The position numbers and the translations under genes are program-made. A DNA stretch of 64,000 nucleotides from Armigeres subalbatus (taxonomy: Eukaryota > Arthropoda > Insecta > Diptera > Culicidae): the NCBI RefSeq assembly GCF_024139115.2, contig NC_085140.1, positions 17,677,085 through 17,741,084 of the forward strand, written 5' to 3'. Shown here in pieces: positions 54,800 through 64,000 of the stretch; position 1 is the stretch's first letter; each line of letters opens with the position of its first letter. The notes beneath the pieces were generated by a model. That model made no database searches. It saw only the letters and a list, made by a program, of their open reading frames with translations, and was not told the origin of the DNA.

Positions 54800-55693
54800 G
54801 AGTAATTCTCGCTGAAACCGGGCCACTATTTACACGAGGTTCTTAAAAATGCCTAAATTTATATTCTTTCCAAAGCTTTCGGCAACCACCGATTTTGAAT
54901 ATTAATACTCAGATGGAAGGCTTGGCTTATATTGTGCATTGTGTTAAAAAATCTCAGGTGTATGTTTTTTCTATCAAAAGTTATGTACGATTTACCAAAT
55001 TATTTTTTGAAGGCCCATCTGACCAAAGAACATTATTTTTTTGGTTAATTTGATACTACGACGTCAGTTCCTTGATTTCATACACTATTCTAAGCCAAAT
55101 ATGTTTCAAAAATAAAAAGCATATCTACTACAGTATTTCGTTTGAAGGGCTAAAAAGTTTTGAGCATAACGGAGCCGTTTTCAAGTTATTGTATTAAATA
55201 ATTCAAGAATTTTGGTATTGGTAAATAGTACATAACTTTTGATAGAAAAACCATACACCTGAGATTTTTTGACACAATGCACAATATAAGCTAAGCTTTA
55301 TATCGATGTATTAATATTCAAAATCGATGGATGCAAACCTGGCGGAAAAATAGTTTTAAAAAAGAAAACCAAGATGGCGGCCCAATTCAATATGGCTGCA
55401 TTTATTTTTACTATTGCAAATTGAGGATACACTCTTTCGCTTTCCAACGATATGCTGATCTCTACGATCGGTTGAGAAATGTTGGAGTTATGATAGATTT
55501 GGTGAGTCAAGAATTGATAAAAATCGAGGGGTCCATTAAAATGATTTCGTGTATAACTAACGAGGGGTTCATCTTTCTGCAGAATTTAACTCGGATCCTT
55601 AATATACTTGCCGAAAGCTTTCGAAAGAATATAAATTTAGGCATTTTTAAGAACCTCGTGTAAATAGTGGCCCGGTTTCAGTGAGAATTACTC
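54800..55693. mobile_element. 894-bp non-autonomous DNA transposon with double inverted repeats
   Basis: Outer inverted repeats of about 90 bp begin GAGTAATTCTCGCTGAAACC at the left and end with GGTTTCAGTGAGAATTACTC at the right. TTAT flanks both sides (54796-54799 and 55694-55697). A second, inner pair is present: 54935-55005 versus 55215-55300, with TATTGTGCATTGTGT and ACACAATGCACAATA. It splits the Jockey endonuclease/RT linker. The superfamily is not assigned. Confidence 0.7.
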
Positions 55694-55932
55694 TTATGTT
55701 TGATACGTCTATTAATGACAAAGGCGACCCCACCACAGGCGCTGTCAAGACGATCATTATGGTAAATAAAATAATTTGGATCTCTTTTGATAAAAAGACC
55801 AGGTTTTAAATATATTACAGTTATAATGGCAATGTGCACATTATGGACTGATAGGAAGTTGAATAATTCATCTTCCTTACCCTTTAAAGAGCGGGCATTC
55901 CAATTTCGAGTCCAATAACATTTTTTGAGCAT
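55694..55932 (-). pseudogene. Jockey ORF2 start and endonuclease
   Basis: An ATG at 55932 opens MLKKCYWTRNWNARSLKGKE with the NARSL start typical of Jockey endonucleases. DELFNFLSVHNVHIAII, then GLFIKRDPNYFIYHNDRLDS and GGVAFVI follow before the DNA transposon. ITETY-like wording is altered to ITVIY (the catalytic Glu position changed to Val). It overlaps the end of ORF1 by 56 bases, as in active relatives. Confidence 0.7.
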
Positions 55933-56101
55933 ATTTGATACCAACCTGAACAGCTTCAGTTTTGATATTTGCTTTGAATATTGCATCAATCATGTGGTGC
56001 AATTTATCATTTAGAAAATCAAAGTCGGAAGCAGGCATGCTACCTGAGTCGTCAGAACGAACGGTATTTTCCGTTGAAGAATGGTTATGAAAGTCATTCA
56101 T
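55877..56101 (-). pseudogene. Jockey ORF1 C-terminal end
   Basis: RSDDSGSMPASDFDFLNDKL, then ANIKTEAVQVGIKYAQK and a stop at 55877. ORF1 encodes the RNA-binding Gag-like protein. The first part of this piece (55999-56150) is present a second time at 58127-58278. Confidence 0.65.
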
Positions 56102-56150
56102 CTTCGGTAAATTTTCAGAAATGAAATTTTGCCTGCCTGCAGCGATGCTT
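55999..56150. repeat. 152-bp direct duplication, copy 1
   Basis: GCAATTTATCATTTAGAAAA to GCCTGCAGCGATGCTT is repeated at 58127-58278 with about four differences. Between the two lies a 1976-bp block of satellite and unknown sequence not belonging to the Jockey element. Confidence 0.85.
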
Positions 56151-56419
56151 TTATCAGGTATCAGAACGTCGGCTCAGGAGGCACGTTCCCCTCAATTTGG
56201 GAGATTTGTGCCATCGCCTTCACTGGCCTTTCTCATCATTTACCTGACGGAAAAGGAAGTGAAAAGGGGTAAGGAAGAGGAAGTGAAGTTGGAAAGGAGA
56301 ATGAAACCATTTATAGGGAAGTCAATTATGTAGACTCACACGCATTCAGCTAGGGACTGAAGAGAGGTGTCACAAAAATACAGAGGACGTCACAATGGAC
56401 GAACGTCAAAGACTACAAC
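56151..56419. other. Segment between the duplication and the 203-bp satellite
   Basis: Includes GTCGGCTCAGGAGGCACG and a purine-rich run GGAAGTGAAAAGGGGTAAGG. Origin unknown. Confidence 0.4.
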
Positions 56420-57770
56420 ACAGAGTGCACTGTGAAAAACGCATAATGCGAATCCATATAGGTGACAATCACAAAGTACATTGTAAAAATCGCATAATGC
56501 GAATCCATATAGGTGGCAATTTGTTGAAAACTAAGTAAAACACATATTCATAACCCCATTCTTATTGAACCTCACGTTGAGATTGAACAAGAGTAGTCGA
56601 ACCCGAACGTCAAGAACGAAACACAGAGTACACTGTGAAAACGCATCATGCGAATCCATATAGGTGACAGACACAAAGTGCATTATAAAAAAATGCATAA
56701 TGCGACTCCATTTAGGTGAAAGTTTGTTGAAAACTAAGTAAAACACATATTCATAACCCCACTCTTATTTAACCTCACGTTGAGATTGAACAAGAGTAGC
56801 CGAAGCCGTACGTCAAGGACGTGACACAGAGTACACTGTGAAAAACGCATAGTGCGAATCCATATAGGTAACATACACAAAGTACATTGTAAAAAACGCA
56901 TAATACGAATCCATATAGGTGACAATTTGTTGAAAAAAACTAAGTAAAAAGCATTTTCATAACCCCACCCTTATTCAACCTCAAGTTGAGATTAAACAAG
57001 AGTAGCTGAAGCCGAACGTTAAAGACGAAACACAGAGTACACTGTGAAAAGCGCATAATGCAAATGCAAGGTGACAAACACAAAGCACATTGTAAAAAAA
57101 ATGCATAATGCGAATCCATATAGGTGGAAGTTTGTTGAAAAACTAAGTAAACACATATTCATAACCCCACACTCACGTTGAGATTGAACAAGAGTAGCCA
57201 AAGCCGAACGTCAAAGACAAGACACAGAGTACACTGTGAAAAACGCATAATGCGAATCCATATCCAGCTTTCCACGCTCGGTAATGGCGGCTTGTCGGAG
57301 TGTAAAAATCAATCGGTCACTGTACTTTTTGACACTAGCTGGAGGAAAGCTCACTGGCGTTCCTGGATGAGGGGAAGGGAAAAAAGGCCTTTTCGCAGAT
57401 GAGTTTTCCTCCAGCTAGTGTCAAAAAGTACAGTGACCGATTGATTTTTACCCTCCGACAAGCCGCCATTACCGAGCGTGGAAAGCTGGATAGGTGACAA
57501 TTTGTTGAAAAGTAAGTAAAACACATATTCATAACCCCACTCTTATTTAACCTCACGTTGAGATTGAACAAGAGTAGCCGAAGCCAAACGTCAAGGACGA
57601 GACACAGAGTACAATGTGAAAAAACGCATAATGCGAATCCATATAGGTAACATACACAAAGTACATTGTAAAAAACGCATAATGCGAATCGATATAGGTG
57701 ACAATTTGTTGAAAACTAAGTAAAAGACATATTCGTAGCCCCACTCTTATTTAACCTCACGATGAGGTTG
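56420..57770. repeat. 203-bp satellite, about six and a half units
   Basis: CAGAGTACACTGTG-type words start units at 56421, 56624, 56827, 57033, 57225 and 57605 (spacings 203, 203, 206, 192, and 380 including a 226-bp insertion). Each unit holds two copies of CGCATAATGCGAATCCATAT, so there is an inner duplication, and also the word CCTCACGTTGAGATTGAACA. Confidence 0.85.
57264..57489. mobile_element. MITE with 88-bp arms inside the 203-bp satellite
   Basis: CCAGCTTTCCACGCTCGGTA to CTAGCTGGAGGAAA is mirrored at the right end by TTTTCCTCCAGCTAG to GGAAAGCTGG, almost perfectly. The uninterrupted satellite units show the empty site CCATATAGGTG; filled, it reads CCATAT-element-ATAGGTG, a 2-bp duplication (AT). 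Non-coding centre of about 50 bp. Confidence 0.8.
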
Positions 57771-58126
57771 AATAAGAGTAGCCGATTATCTCGGAGAAGT
57801 AAAAAGTCAACTACGCCATAGCTCCGGTTAGCGCAGCGAGGGCTAAATACTGTGAAGGGGGCCCTGGTGCTTCACAGGCTCCGTTTGCGGTTAGGTTCTT
57901 TTTAGACCCCCCTAACCATTCATTCGTAGGCACGGTAAGCATAAAGCCGCATCACACCGAGAATTAGGGGCCATCTGTATGGTGGACTTTTACCACTGGA
58001 ACAGGCAATCCGTAATGTTAATCTTAGCCAGATAACCAGCTGCCGACACCACACGGCTATCTAGGCTGTTCGTGGAGAGAAGTTGACATTGACTTTACGT
58101 CAACTCTCAATGTGGCCGAACAGCCA
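57771..58126. other. GC-richer segment of unknown origin
   Basis: About 350 bases with CGCAGCGAGGGCTAAATACT and a local inverted repeat GTTGACATTGACTTTACGTC AAC near 58082-58105. No reading frame was recognised. It sits between the satellite and duplication copy 2 and may be part of an inserted element. Confidence 0.4.
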
Positions 58127-58373
58127 GCAATTTATCATTTAGAAAATCAAAGTCGGAAGCAGGCATGCTACCTGAGTCGTCAGAACGAACGGTAATTTCC
58201 GGTGAAGAATGGTTATGAAAGTCATTCATCGTCGGTAAATTTTCAGAAATGAAATTTTGCCTGCCTGCAGCGATGCTTGCATAGGTGGGCGTGTTTGAAT
58301 TAGAATTCGACGAACTGCTCGTTACCCGGTGAGAGGTAGGAGCAAAATTAGTTCGTTGATTGTGGTAGGTATG
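58127..58373 (-). pseudogene. Jockey ORF1 middle part, with duplication copy 2
   Basis: 58127-58278 is the second copy of the 152-bp duplication. Upstream (higher coordinates) the ORF1 frame goes on as SHRVTSSSSNSNSNTPTYAS before joining the duplicated piece, which shows this copy is the original. It ends at the foldback insertion at 58374. Confidence 0.65.
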
Positions 58374-58536
58374 AATTCTCGCTTAACTTTTGGAAAGGAC
58401 CTAAGTAACATATTTTTCATGAATTAATTTGAATAGCGCAATCAACAGAAAAAAATGAAAGCTATTGATTGCTGTATTCAAATTAATTCATGAAAAAAAT
58501 GTTACTTAGGTCCTTTTGAAAAGTTAAGCGAGAATT
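58374..58536. mobile_element. Foldback element, 163 bp
   Basis: AATTCTCGCTTAACTTTTGG to AATTTGAATAGCGCAATC is mirrored by GATTGCTGTATTCAAATT to AAAGTTAAGCGAGAATT. Arms are near 70 bp with a short A-rich loop. No target duplication is evident. It sits in Jockey ORF1. Confidence 0.75.
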
Positions 58537-59165
58537 GCTCGACCGGCAAATGATTGCGGATTTTGAGCGTTTGAAATATGTTTACTAGATCTGTTCAAAT
58601 TTCAAAAAGTTTCTTAAAGTCGAGCGGTTAACTGATATTCACAATTCTTATGCTAAGATAGACTTTTGGAGAAAATTTCAGCTAAATTGGTTGAAATTTA
58701 GGTTTAGGTAAATAAAAACAGATCTTCCATGTGTTTCAACAGATTTCGTCCTTCGAGATACTCAAAAATCGACATTTTTCGTTGATAAAAGGCCTATGAA
58801 ATCTACATACAGATATTTTTTTGGATTGAATTTGTCGGGAAGTTGCAGCTACACATTCATTTTAGTATAGCCCGATATTAAATCTTGAGCAAGTATCAAA
58901 TAAAAATTGTAGAAAATTTAGAAGTGGTTTCACATTTTAATTTGCTTAATTGATTGCCTTATAACAAAGACTTGCACGCTGGCAAGCATTTTCATCGAAC
59001 AAGTTACCATTGCTTTCCAATGATCGTCATCAAATATTTTTGGTTGGGACCTGAGATGTTGAGAAAAAGTAATCATTGGTGACTTGGTAAAATGTCATTC
59101 AACCGTAACATCAGCCTGCAACGGCAAGCGTATCTGGTGTAGTTGGTAGGGAGTTCGGCTGATAA
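58537..59165. other. Unassigned insertion or decayed Jockey sequence
   Basis: No gene recognised. Near 59130-59180, GGTGTAGTTGGTAGGG and TGAATCGAATCG look vaguely like tRNA A and B boxes; a decayed tRNA-derived SINE is possible but not supported enough to call. Confidence 0.35.
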
Positions 59166-59974
59166 TCACAGTGTCATGAATCGAATCGCACAGAAATTGA
59201 ACTGGGTGGGGTTTTGGAAATTTACCTCAGGCCTGCGGAAATGTTCCCATGTAACACGGACATGGGACATAATACAGGCCTTTTCCAAACTTTTCATATT
59301 ATTTAGTTCATTTTTGTTAAAGAGAACTAAATTAAATTCTTGAGAAATACCCCAGAGCGAGATTTCTTTTTCATGTGATTTCACTGATGAAAATCCAAGT
59401 AATTCAGTAATTTCAATTTTAATCTCATCCAGTGATTTATCATCACTGGGGAGACCTTTCAAGACGACTTTGAACAATCGCTCAGTTTTGTCGTCGTATG
59501 TGAAGAATTAATGGCGCTTCTCAGTTAAATACTGAAGAAGACGTTTGCGATTGTCAAAGGATCCCGGCAAAACGCGGCAGTCACCCTTCCTGGCAATCTG
59601 AAATGAAACCCTAATCCCCTGAACTGAAGGTTACTCAAAATCTCATTCCGAAAGCCAGGAAACTCGGCAACAGTTACCACAATTGGCGGAATCCTTTGCT
59701 TTTTCGCATGGATCGAATCACCTGGGCTAGAGGTAGATTCGATTTGTTCAATTTCGTCATGAATCAAATCGAACTTATTGCTCTCAGTTTGATAGGAGAA
59801 GAATTATTTTCAATGTTAGAGTTAGAAGGAATATCTGAGGTCTCCTTCTGATATCTGAGGTCTTCCTCCTTCTATTTTCCCGCGCTTTGGCAGGACGGTC
59901 TTGAAACCTTGTTTCTTAGAAGGAAGTGGAGAATTCAGAGACTCACCCTTCCTCTTTTTTTTATTATTGCTCAT
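59166..59974 (-). pseudogene. Jockey ORF1 N-terminal part
   Basis: An ATG at 59974 starts SNNKKKRKGESLNSPLPSKK, a basic N terminus. In later frames come IPPIVVTVAEFPGFRNEIL, FKVVLKGLPSDDKSLDEI and HVRVTWEHFRRPEV, the conserved region ahead of zinc knuckles in Jockey-type ORF1 proteins (PRE_C2HC type). Frameshifts occur near 59500 and 59850. The zinc knuckles are missing. Confidence 0.7.
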
Positions 59975-60189
59975 TGCTGAGCGTGGAGACGTGACCTTCT
60001 AAGATCTAAGAGGTTTTTTTTTCAGAACGGTGTCCCTGCAGGATTATCACCGCTTGTCGGAATTTTTCTTCCACAAACGGGTCCAACGTAAAACGGGTCC
60101 AAGCAAAGATCGTAACGAGATCAGTAGGTACAAATAGCGCTGAGAAGCACTGTTCAAATTAAAATAGCAAAGAGAGAAAAGAACCGCAA

Positions 60190-60500
60190 AGCACGAAAGC
60201 CCGATGCGGTCTGTTGTCCGTTTCTTGATTAGGTGATTTACATGTGGCTTTGTGAATATTCTTGCGGGGAATAAAGTGCTTCCGACTAATATTCCGCTGG
60301 AGGCTGCAAAGTTCATGCATCGTTGGCCGTTGTCGTTCGATACGGTATGCAGACTATCCGACATTTCATTCCTGCCTACCTGTGCGTTCATGTCACCGAT
60401 GACGATGTTGACGTTTTGCAGTGGGCATACATCGTATGTCTGCTCCAGCTCTGTATGGAACGCTTCTTTCTCGTCGTCCAGCGTTACGGGGGTCAAATCG
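60190..60500 (-). pseudogene. Endonuclease fragment of another RTE-like element
   Basis: The frame reads DDEKEAFHTELEQTYDVCP, then NVNIVIGDMNAQVGRNEM with the GDMNAQ catalytic block, and SLHTVSNDNGQRCMNFAASS, then STLFPARIFTKPHVNH. This is the part that RTE copy 2 has lost. Wording differs from copies 1-3, so it is a different RTE family or an older copy. It is open over about 100 codons but has neither start nor RT. Confidence 0.75.
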
Positions 60501-62113
60501 TCGCAAAGAGTTTAATGGTTCTTAAGACTGAGGTAGCCGAGATATTTTCTTGTTATGTATAACACAAGTTACAAGACGTACGTTGTACTGTAGACGAACA
60601 ACTCTTCACCACGCAATTCAACAATTATTATGAACCACTCAGCAAATATAACCTTAATCTAGATTCCATCCGAGTCACTCAGTTGTTCCCTTCTCGTCGT
60701 CCATTATCGTTGCTATTGGGCCGCGTTTTAGAATTACCCTGCACTTATCTTCATGATACGTTTATCTTCATCTCCCCCTATTATTGCATTTTTACTCGTT
60801 AGATTTATCCCAATCATCCCGGTATTTTTCCACGTCTCATACTCTGACTTCCCCCGGTACAACAACCGTCATTAGGGTTTCGAAAGAAAAAGAAGAATTT
60901 CTACATCTCACCCATCATTATCACCCCATTTCTCCGGGCGCTTTTACTCCCCTCCTCGAAAGATAACCGCCAGCGAACAATGTTGTACAAATCTTTGAAC
61001 GATAAAAATAATTGAATACTACTGACTCGGGGCAACTCTGCCGGCATGACTCATCCTCGGCCGCCGCAATCTCATCTGTCTCGGTTCCGCCAATACTGTC
61101 TGGCTGTGAAGTTGGTGCAATACTGAACCAGGAACTGGCACAAACACAACCGGTCGATGCTAACCCCGATTGAGTAAACACACAGTCCGACCGGGCACAT
61201 GCATAAACCATAGACAAGGAATCCGAAAGATCCATGGGAACCGAGACAAGTGCTGCACCTCCTTCCGTCCGGGTTCGCATTGTAAGGATGCCTGCGTTGT
61301 CGTGCACAGCCCGAGCAGAGGCGAAGAACAAAATAATAACATAACAATAACAAACTCTGCTCTAATAACGTTATAAGTTATTGTCTAGCTATTGGGTAAG
61401 AAAGTATCAAGTACATATGAAGACTAAAATATGTTATCATAACAGAAACTGTTTTTTGGATGTTATTCTAATGTCAAACTTCCTAACACCATGCATACCA
61501 CACAAATAGCTGTTTTTGTTGTTCATAAATATTTGTTACGAAAAATCCAATAATCATGCCATCACAGTGTTTGTTAAAGTATGTCATTACATTATGTGAA
61601 TCATACCATTCCCCAAAATCCTCTCTCTGCTCTCAGAACAACTCTTTTGCCTTCTCTCTTTGTTTTAACAGCCACTAATTGTATGTAGCAAACCTTGTCC
61701 AGAATTGCTTGTTTGATTCCACGGTATAAGACTAGTACGCTTTTGACACGGACTGTGCAAATAGATAGGATAAGGAATCGTCAAGTAATGATTCCACCAC
61801 TAAAATTCCGTGAGCAGTACGGAGTCGACAAGTAGGGAAAATTTCATAACGCGAATAACGCCTGCTATGTAAATAAATGGAGAAATATGGAAAAATATTC
61901 CGTACTATTATTCCGCAAGGTAAAAATGTCATTTCTCCCATACTGAATCAGCTGTCAAATTTTCTGGTAATTTCATAATTTTTTCCGTTAACTCTTTCCG
62001 TATTAGCAGCGTACAGGGCTATACCATGTATATAATTCAAAATTATATAGCGTTTTTAATAATTTTTGTGAACTGCCACGATGTTTCATTTTTGCTATCA
62101 AGAATCTCAAATC
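60501..62113. other. Mostly unique DNA without a proven gene
   Basis: No repeat or domain is recognised. The minus-strand frame 61331-60921 (136 codons) has no identifiable domain. Composition is mixed to 61340, then AT-rich. Confidence 0.45.
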
Positions 62114-62124
62114 AAAAATTTATT

Positions 62125-62325
62125 AAGAAAATTATTTTGAGCTTTTAGTGGAATGTCTTCACTTGTCATAAAACGAGTTTGTACCTTCCCATTTAATTCC
62201 ACCACTTGATTGTACCTTGGCAGATACGTATTTCGACCTCAACAGTAAGGTCGAAATAAGTATCTGTCAAGGTACAATCAAGTGGTGGAATTAAATGGGA
62301 AGGTACAAACTCGTCTTATGACAAG
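62125..62325 (-). mobile_element. Palindromic retroposon, copy D
   Basis: On the minus strand it begins CTTGTCATAAGACGAGTTTG, folds back over arms of about 75 bp with a centre TCAACAGTAAGG, and ends with the tail GAAGACATTCCACTAAAAG to AATTTTCTTA. The centre is shorter than in copy B. The direct repeat CAAAAATTTAT (11 bp) lies at 62114-62124 and 62326-62336. Confidence 0.85.
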
Positions 62326-62339
62326 CAAAAATTTATATT

Positions 62340-63412
62340 ATTTTCTATTTTCAAACTGTCTCCGTCAAAATGGTTTTGACCACCCGAACAACTTTGTAGA
62401 AGACGGTAACTATCTAAATCTAACTGATTTCGAGATATGCAATTTTATAGGTGATTCCTTATACAGTAGACGTTCGATAACTGTAATGCTTTTTAACTGG
62501 AATTCGATAGTTGCAACAGTTTTGCAATTATCGGACCGCTAAACTTCAAACTGATGTCAAACTCAATGACAGCTGCATTGCGCTGCACATTTAGATGCAC
62601 TTTTATTGCATCTGACGTCGATTGACAAACGTTTGACGTCTAGAATGCGTTGCAGTTATCGAACGGCATTCGTTAACTGAAAAGTAAACATTTTGCAGTT
62701 ATCGAACGGCTACTGTACACTAGCGCCACCAAGCGGTTGAATTTCAAACAAAACTTGTCTCCGTCACAATGGTTTTGACCACCCGAACAACTTTGTAGAA
62801 GACGGTAACTATCTAAATCTAACTGATTTCGAGATATGCAATTTTATAGGTGATTCCTTATACACTAGCGCCACCAAGCTTTCTAAATCTAGAAGATTTC
62901 GAGATATACAATCTTACAGGTGAATCACTGTACTCTAGCGCCACCAAGCGGTTGAATTTCAAACTAAACTTGTCTCCGTCACAATGGTTTGAATCACTCG
63001 AACAACTTTGTAGAAGGCGGTAACTTTGTAAATCTAACAGGTTTCGAGATATACAATTTTACAGGTGATTCCTTATACACTAGCGCCACCAAGCGGTTGA
63101 ATTTCAAACTTAACTTGCCTCCGTCACAATGGTCTTAATCATTCGAACAACTTTGTAGAAGGCGATAACTTTCTAAATCTAACAGATTTTGAGATGTACA
63201 ATTTTACAGGTGATTCCTTATACACTAGCGCCACCAAGCGGTCGAATTTCAAACTAAACTTGTCTCCGTCACAATGGTTTGAATCAATCGAACAACGTTG
63301 TAGAAGGCGGTAAATTTCTAAAACTAACAGATTTCGAGATATACAATTTTACAGGTGATTCCTTATACACTAGCGCCGCCAAGCGGTTGAATTTCAAACC
63401 AAATTTGCATCC
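62340..63412. repeat. 145-bp satellite, about six units
   Basis: CACTAGCGCCACCAAGCGG-type words start units at 62718, 62863, 62933 (CTCTAGCG), 63078, 63223 and 63368, giving spacings of 145, 70, 145, 145 and 145 bp. One unit is thus halved. Other constant words are TTGTCTCCGTCACAATGG, GAACAACTTTGTAGAAG and TTCGAGATATACAATTTTAC. The first unit is split by a MITE. Confidence 0.9.
62464..62715. mobile_element. TA-flanked MITE with CAGT ends, copy 2
   Basis: CAGTAGACGTTCGATAACTG and CAGTTATCGAACGGCTACTG form the ends. The satellite units give the empty site CCTTATACACTAGCG; filled, it reads CCTTA-TA-element-TA-CACTAGCG. This proves a TA duplication and exact ends. It matches copy 1 at 25665-25931 closely, but is 15 bp shorter. 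Confidence 0.9.
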
Positions 63413-64000
63413 ATTACTATTCTAACAAGATTGAATATTGAATAAGTGGCTATTCTGTCGAATTAATGTCAATTTTGTCTTAAGCCATCAGTTTTTCGAT
63501 TTGGAAGTTATTAACTCATGTTTGGGTTAAGCCAGACGAGCGTGTACATGTTTGTTTACATTATTCGTAGTCGGAAGCAAAGTGCCACCTCGATAAAAAA
63601 ACAAATTTCGCTCGAGATTTCGTTGTTTTTCGGTGAAAACAGTCCGGGATAATATGTTGTGTTGTGACCAGTGATGTGATGGAATGTGGATGCGATGTTG
63701 GACCCGAAGAAGGGGCAGGAGATTCGTCACGAAGAGGCACGGTCCGTGTCTGCAGCGCGTGGGGTGATTTGGAGAGTGTCGGACGGAACTTTTCCTGTGT
63801 GTTGGCAGAATTCGGTTCGAGGGCTTGTGTACTGGAAGCCTGATTGCGGCAATTGATCCGGTCCTGTCCCTCCTTGTAGGGAGAGGCTGGACCTAGTCGG
63901 TAATCGACAACGCCCAAGCTCCCCCGGTCGGCGCGGCGTCAGACGACGAAAAATCCCGCTGGTCGCCTTCGGGTGTAGCCACGCCGGTACAACTGGGGGG
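63413..64000. other. Unassigned window end, GC-rich toward the edge
   Basis: From about 63640 the sequence becomes GC-rich (GGACCCGAAGAAGGGGCAGG, CCCCCGGTCGGCGCGGCGTC). It could be the start of a retroelement or an untranslated gene region that continues outside the window. The 118-codon minus-strand frame (63917-63561) has no domain. Confidence 0.4.

Larger units (their letters stand above)
50395..60030 (-). mobile_element. Jockey-type non-LTR retrotransposon, shattered by insertions
   Basis: Pieces of one element follow in order on the minus strand: ORF1 start (59974), ORF1 middle, ORF1 end (55877), endonuclease, RT palm, RT C-terminus and a (TAA)n-containing 3' end near 50405. The ORF1 piece GLPSDD and RVTWEHFRRPE and the EN/RT wording fit the Jockey clade. 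Insertions are the RTE element (50851-54104), an 894-bp DNA transposon (54800-55693), a satellite block (56151-58126) and a foldback (58374-58536). All frames are broken. Confidence 0.8.

Noticed and set aside
59126..59190. tRNA-like A and B boxes between Jockey ORF1 pieces
   Set aside because: The B-box match is poor and no SINE body or flanking repeat was found.
62340..63412. CRISPR-like array
   Set aside because: The whole 145-bp unit repeats without variable spacers, in a eukaryotic context; it is a satellite.

Overview
The window looks like mosquito (Aedes-type) nuclear DNA and is almost entirely a graveyard of transposable elements and satellites. The best species marker is a Feilai-like tRNA-derived SINE (23336-23629) with intact A and B boxes and a perfect 13-bp target-site duplication. 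The BEL/Pao, RTE-type and Jockey-type retrotransposons, the Helitron end motifs and the AT-rich background fit a culicid genome. I found no host protein-coding gene I would defend. One 76-nt exon-like segment (47729-47804) is offered at low confidence.

Layout. 1-1473: 5'-truncated RTE-type retrotransposon, cut by the window edge. 1474-5529: mostly unique DNA. 5.5-10.25 kb: four clusters of a degenerate ~100-bp repeat, an AT-rich minisatellite, a PIF/Harbinger-like MITE and the first copy of a palindromic retroposon. 10.4-18.1 kb: a tRNA-derived SINE, a TA-flanked MITE, a long unique stretch, a short reverse-transcriptase relic, a hAT-type MITE with 8-bp duplications and a small Helitron. 19.1-28.9 kb: a nest up to five levels deep. 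A palindromic retroposon is interrupted by a hAT-like element, which carries a second hAT-like element, which carries two MITEs. Next to it an RTE relic is interrupted by a Transib-like element, which carries a MITE and the SINE. 29177-36682: a young BEL/Pao LTR retrotransposon on the minus strand. 36.7-42.9 kb: mainly unique DNA plus a non-LTR relic and pyrimidine/purine blocks. 42.95-46.3 kb: a 23-bp satellite of about 145 units. 46.4-50.1 kb: mainly unique. 50.4-60.0 kb: one shattered Jockey-type element, broken by an RTE copy, an 894-bp DNA transposon, a 203-bp satellite and a foldback element. 60.2-64.0 kb: an RTE endonuclease relic, unique DNA, another palindromic retroposon and a 145-bp satellite.

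The BEL element is the only one with near-complete coding capacity. Its two 709-bp LTRs differ at one position that I could find. It has a 5-bp duplication (AGCAG) and encodes a PHD finger, Gag, protease, reverse transcriptase, RNase H and integrase. One frameshift near 30846-30849 splits the polyprotein, and no usual tRNA primer-binding site follows the 5' LTR.

The most unusual item is the palindromic retroposon (copies at 7606, 19376, 23837/28802 and 62125). Each copy is a long inverted repeat plus the same ~45-bp asymmetric tail. The three complete copies are flanked by 11-14 bp direct repeats, which suggests insertion through an RNA or a LINE-like endonuclease rather than a DNA transposase. 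All family and superfamily names are from reading motifs and ends; no database search was possible.
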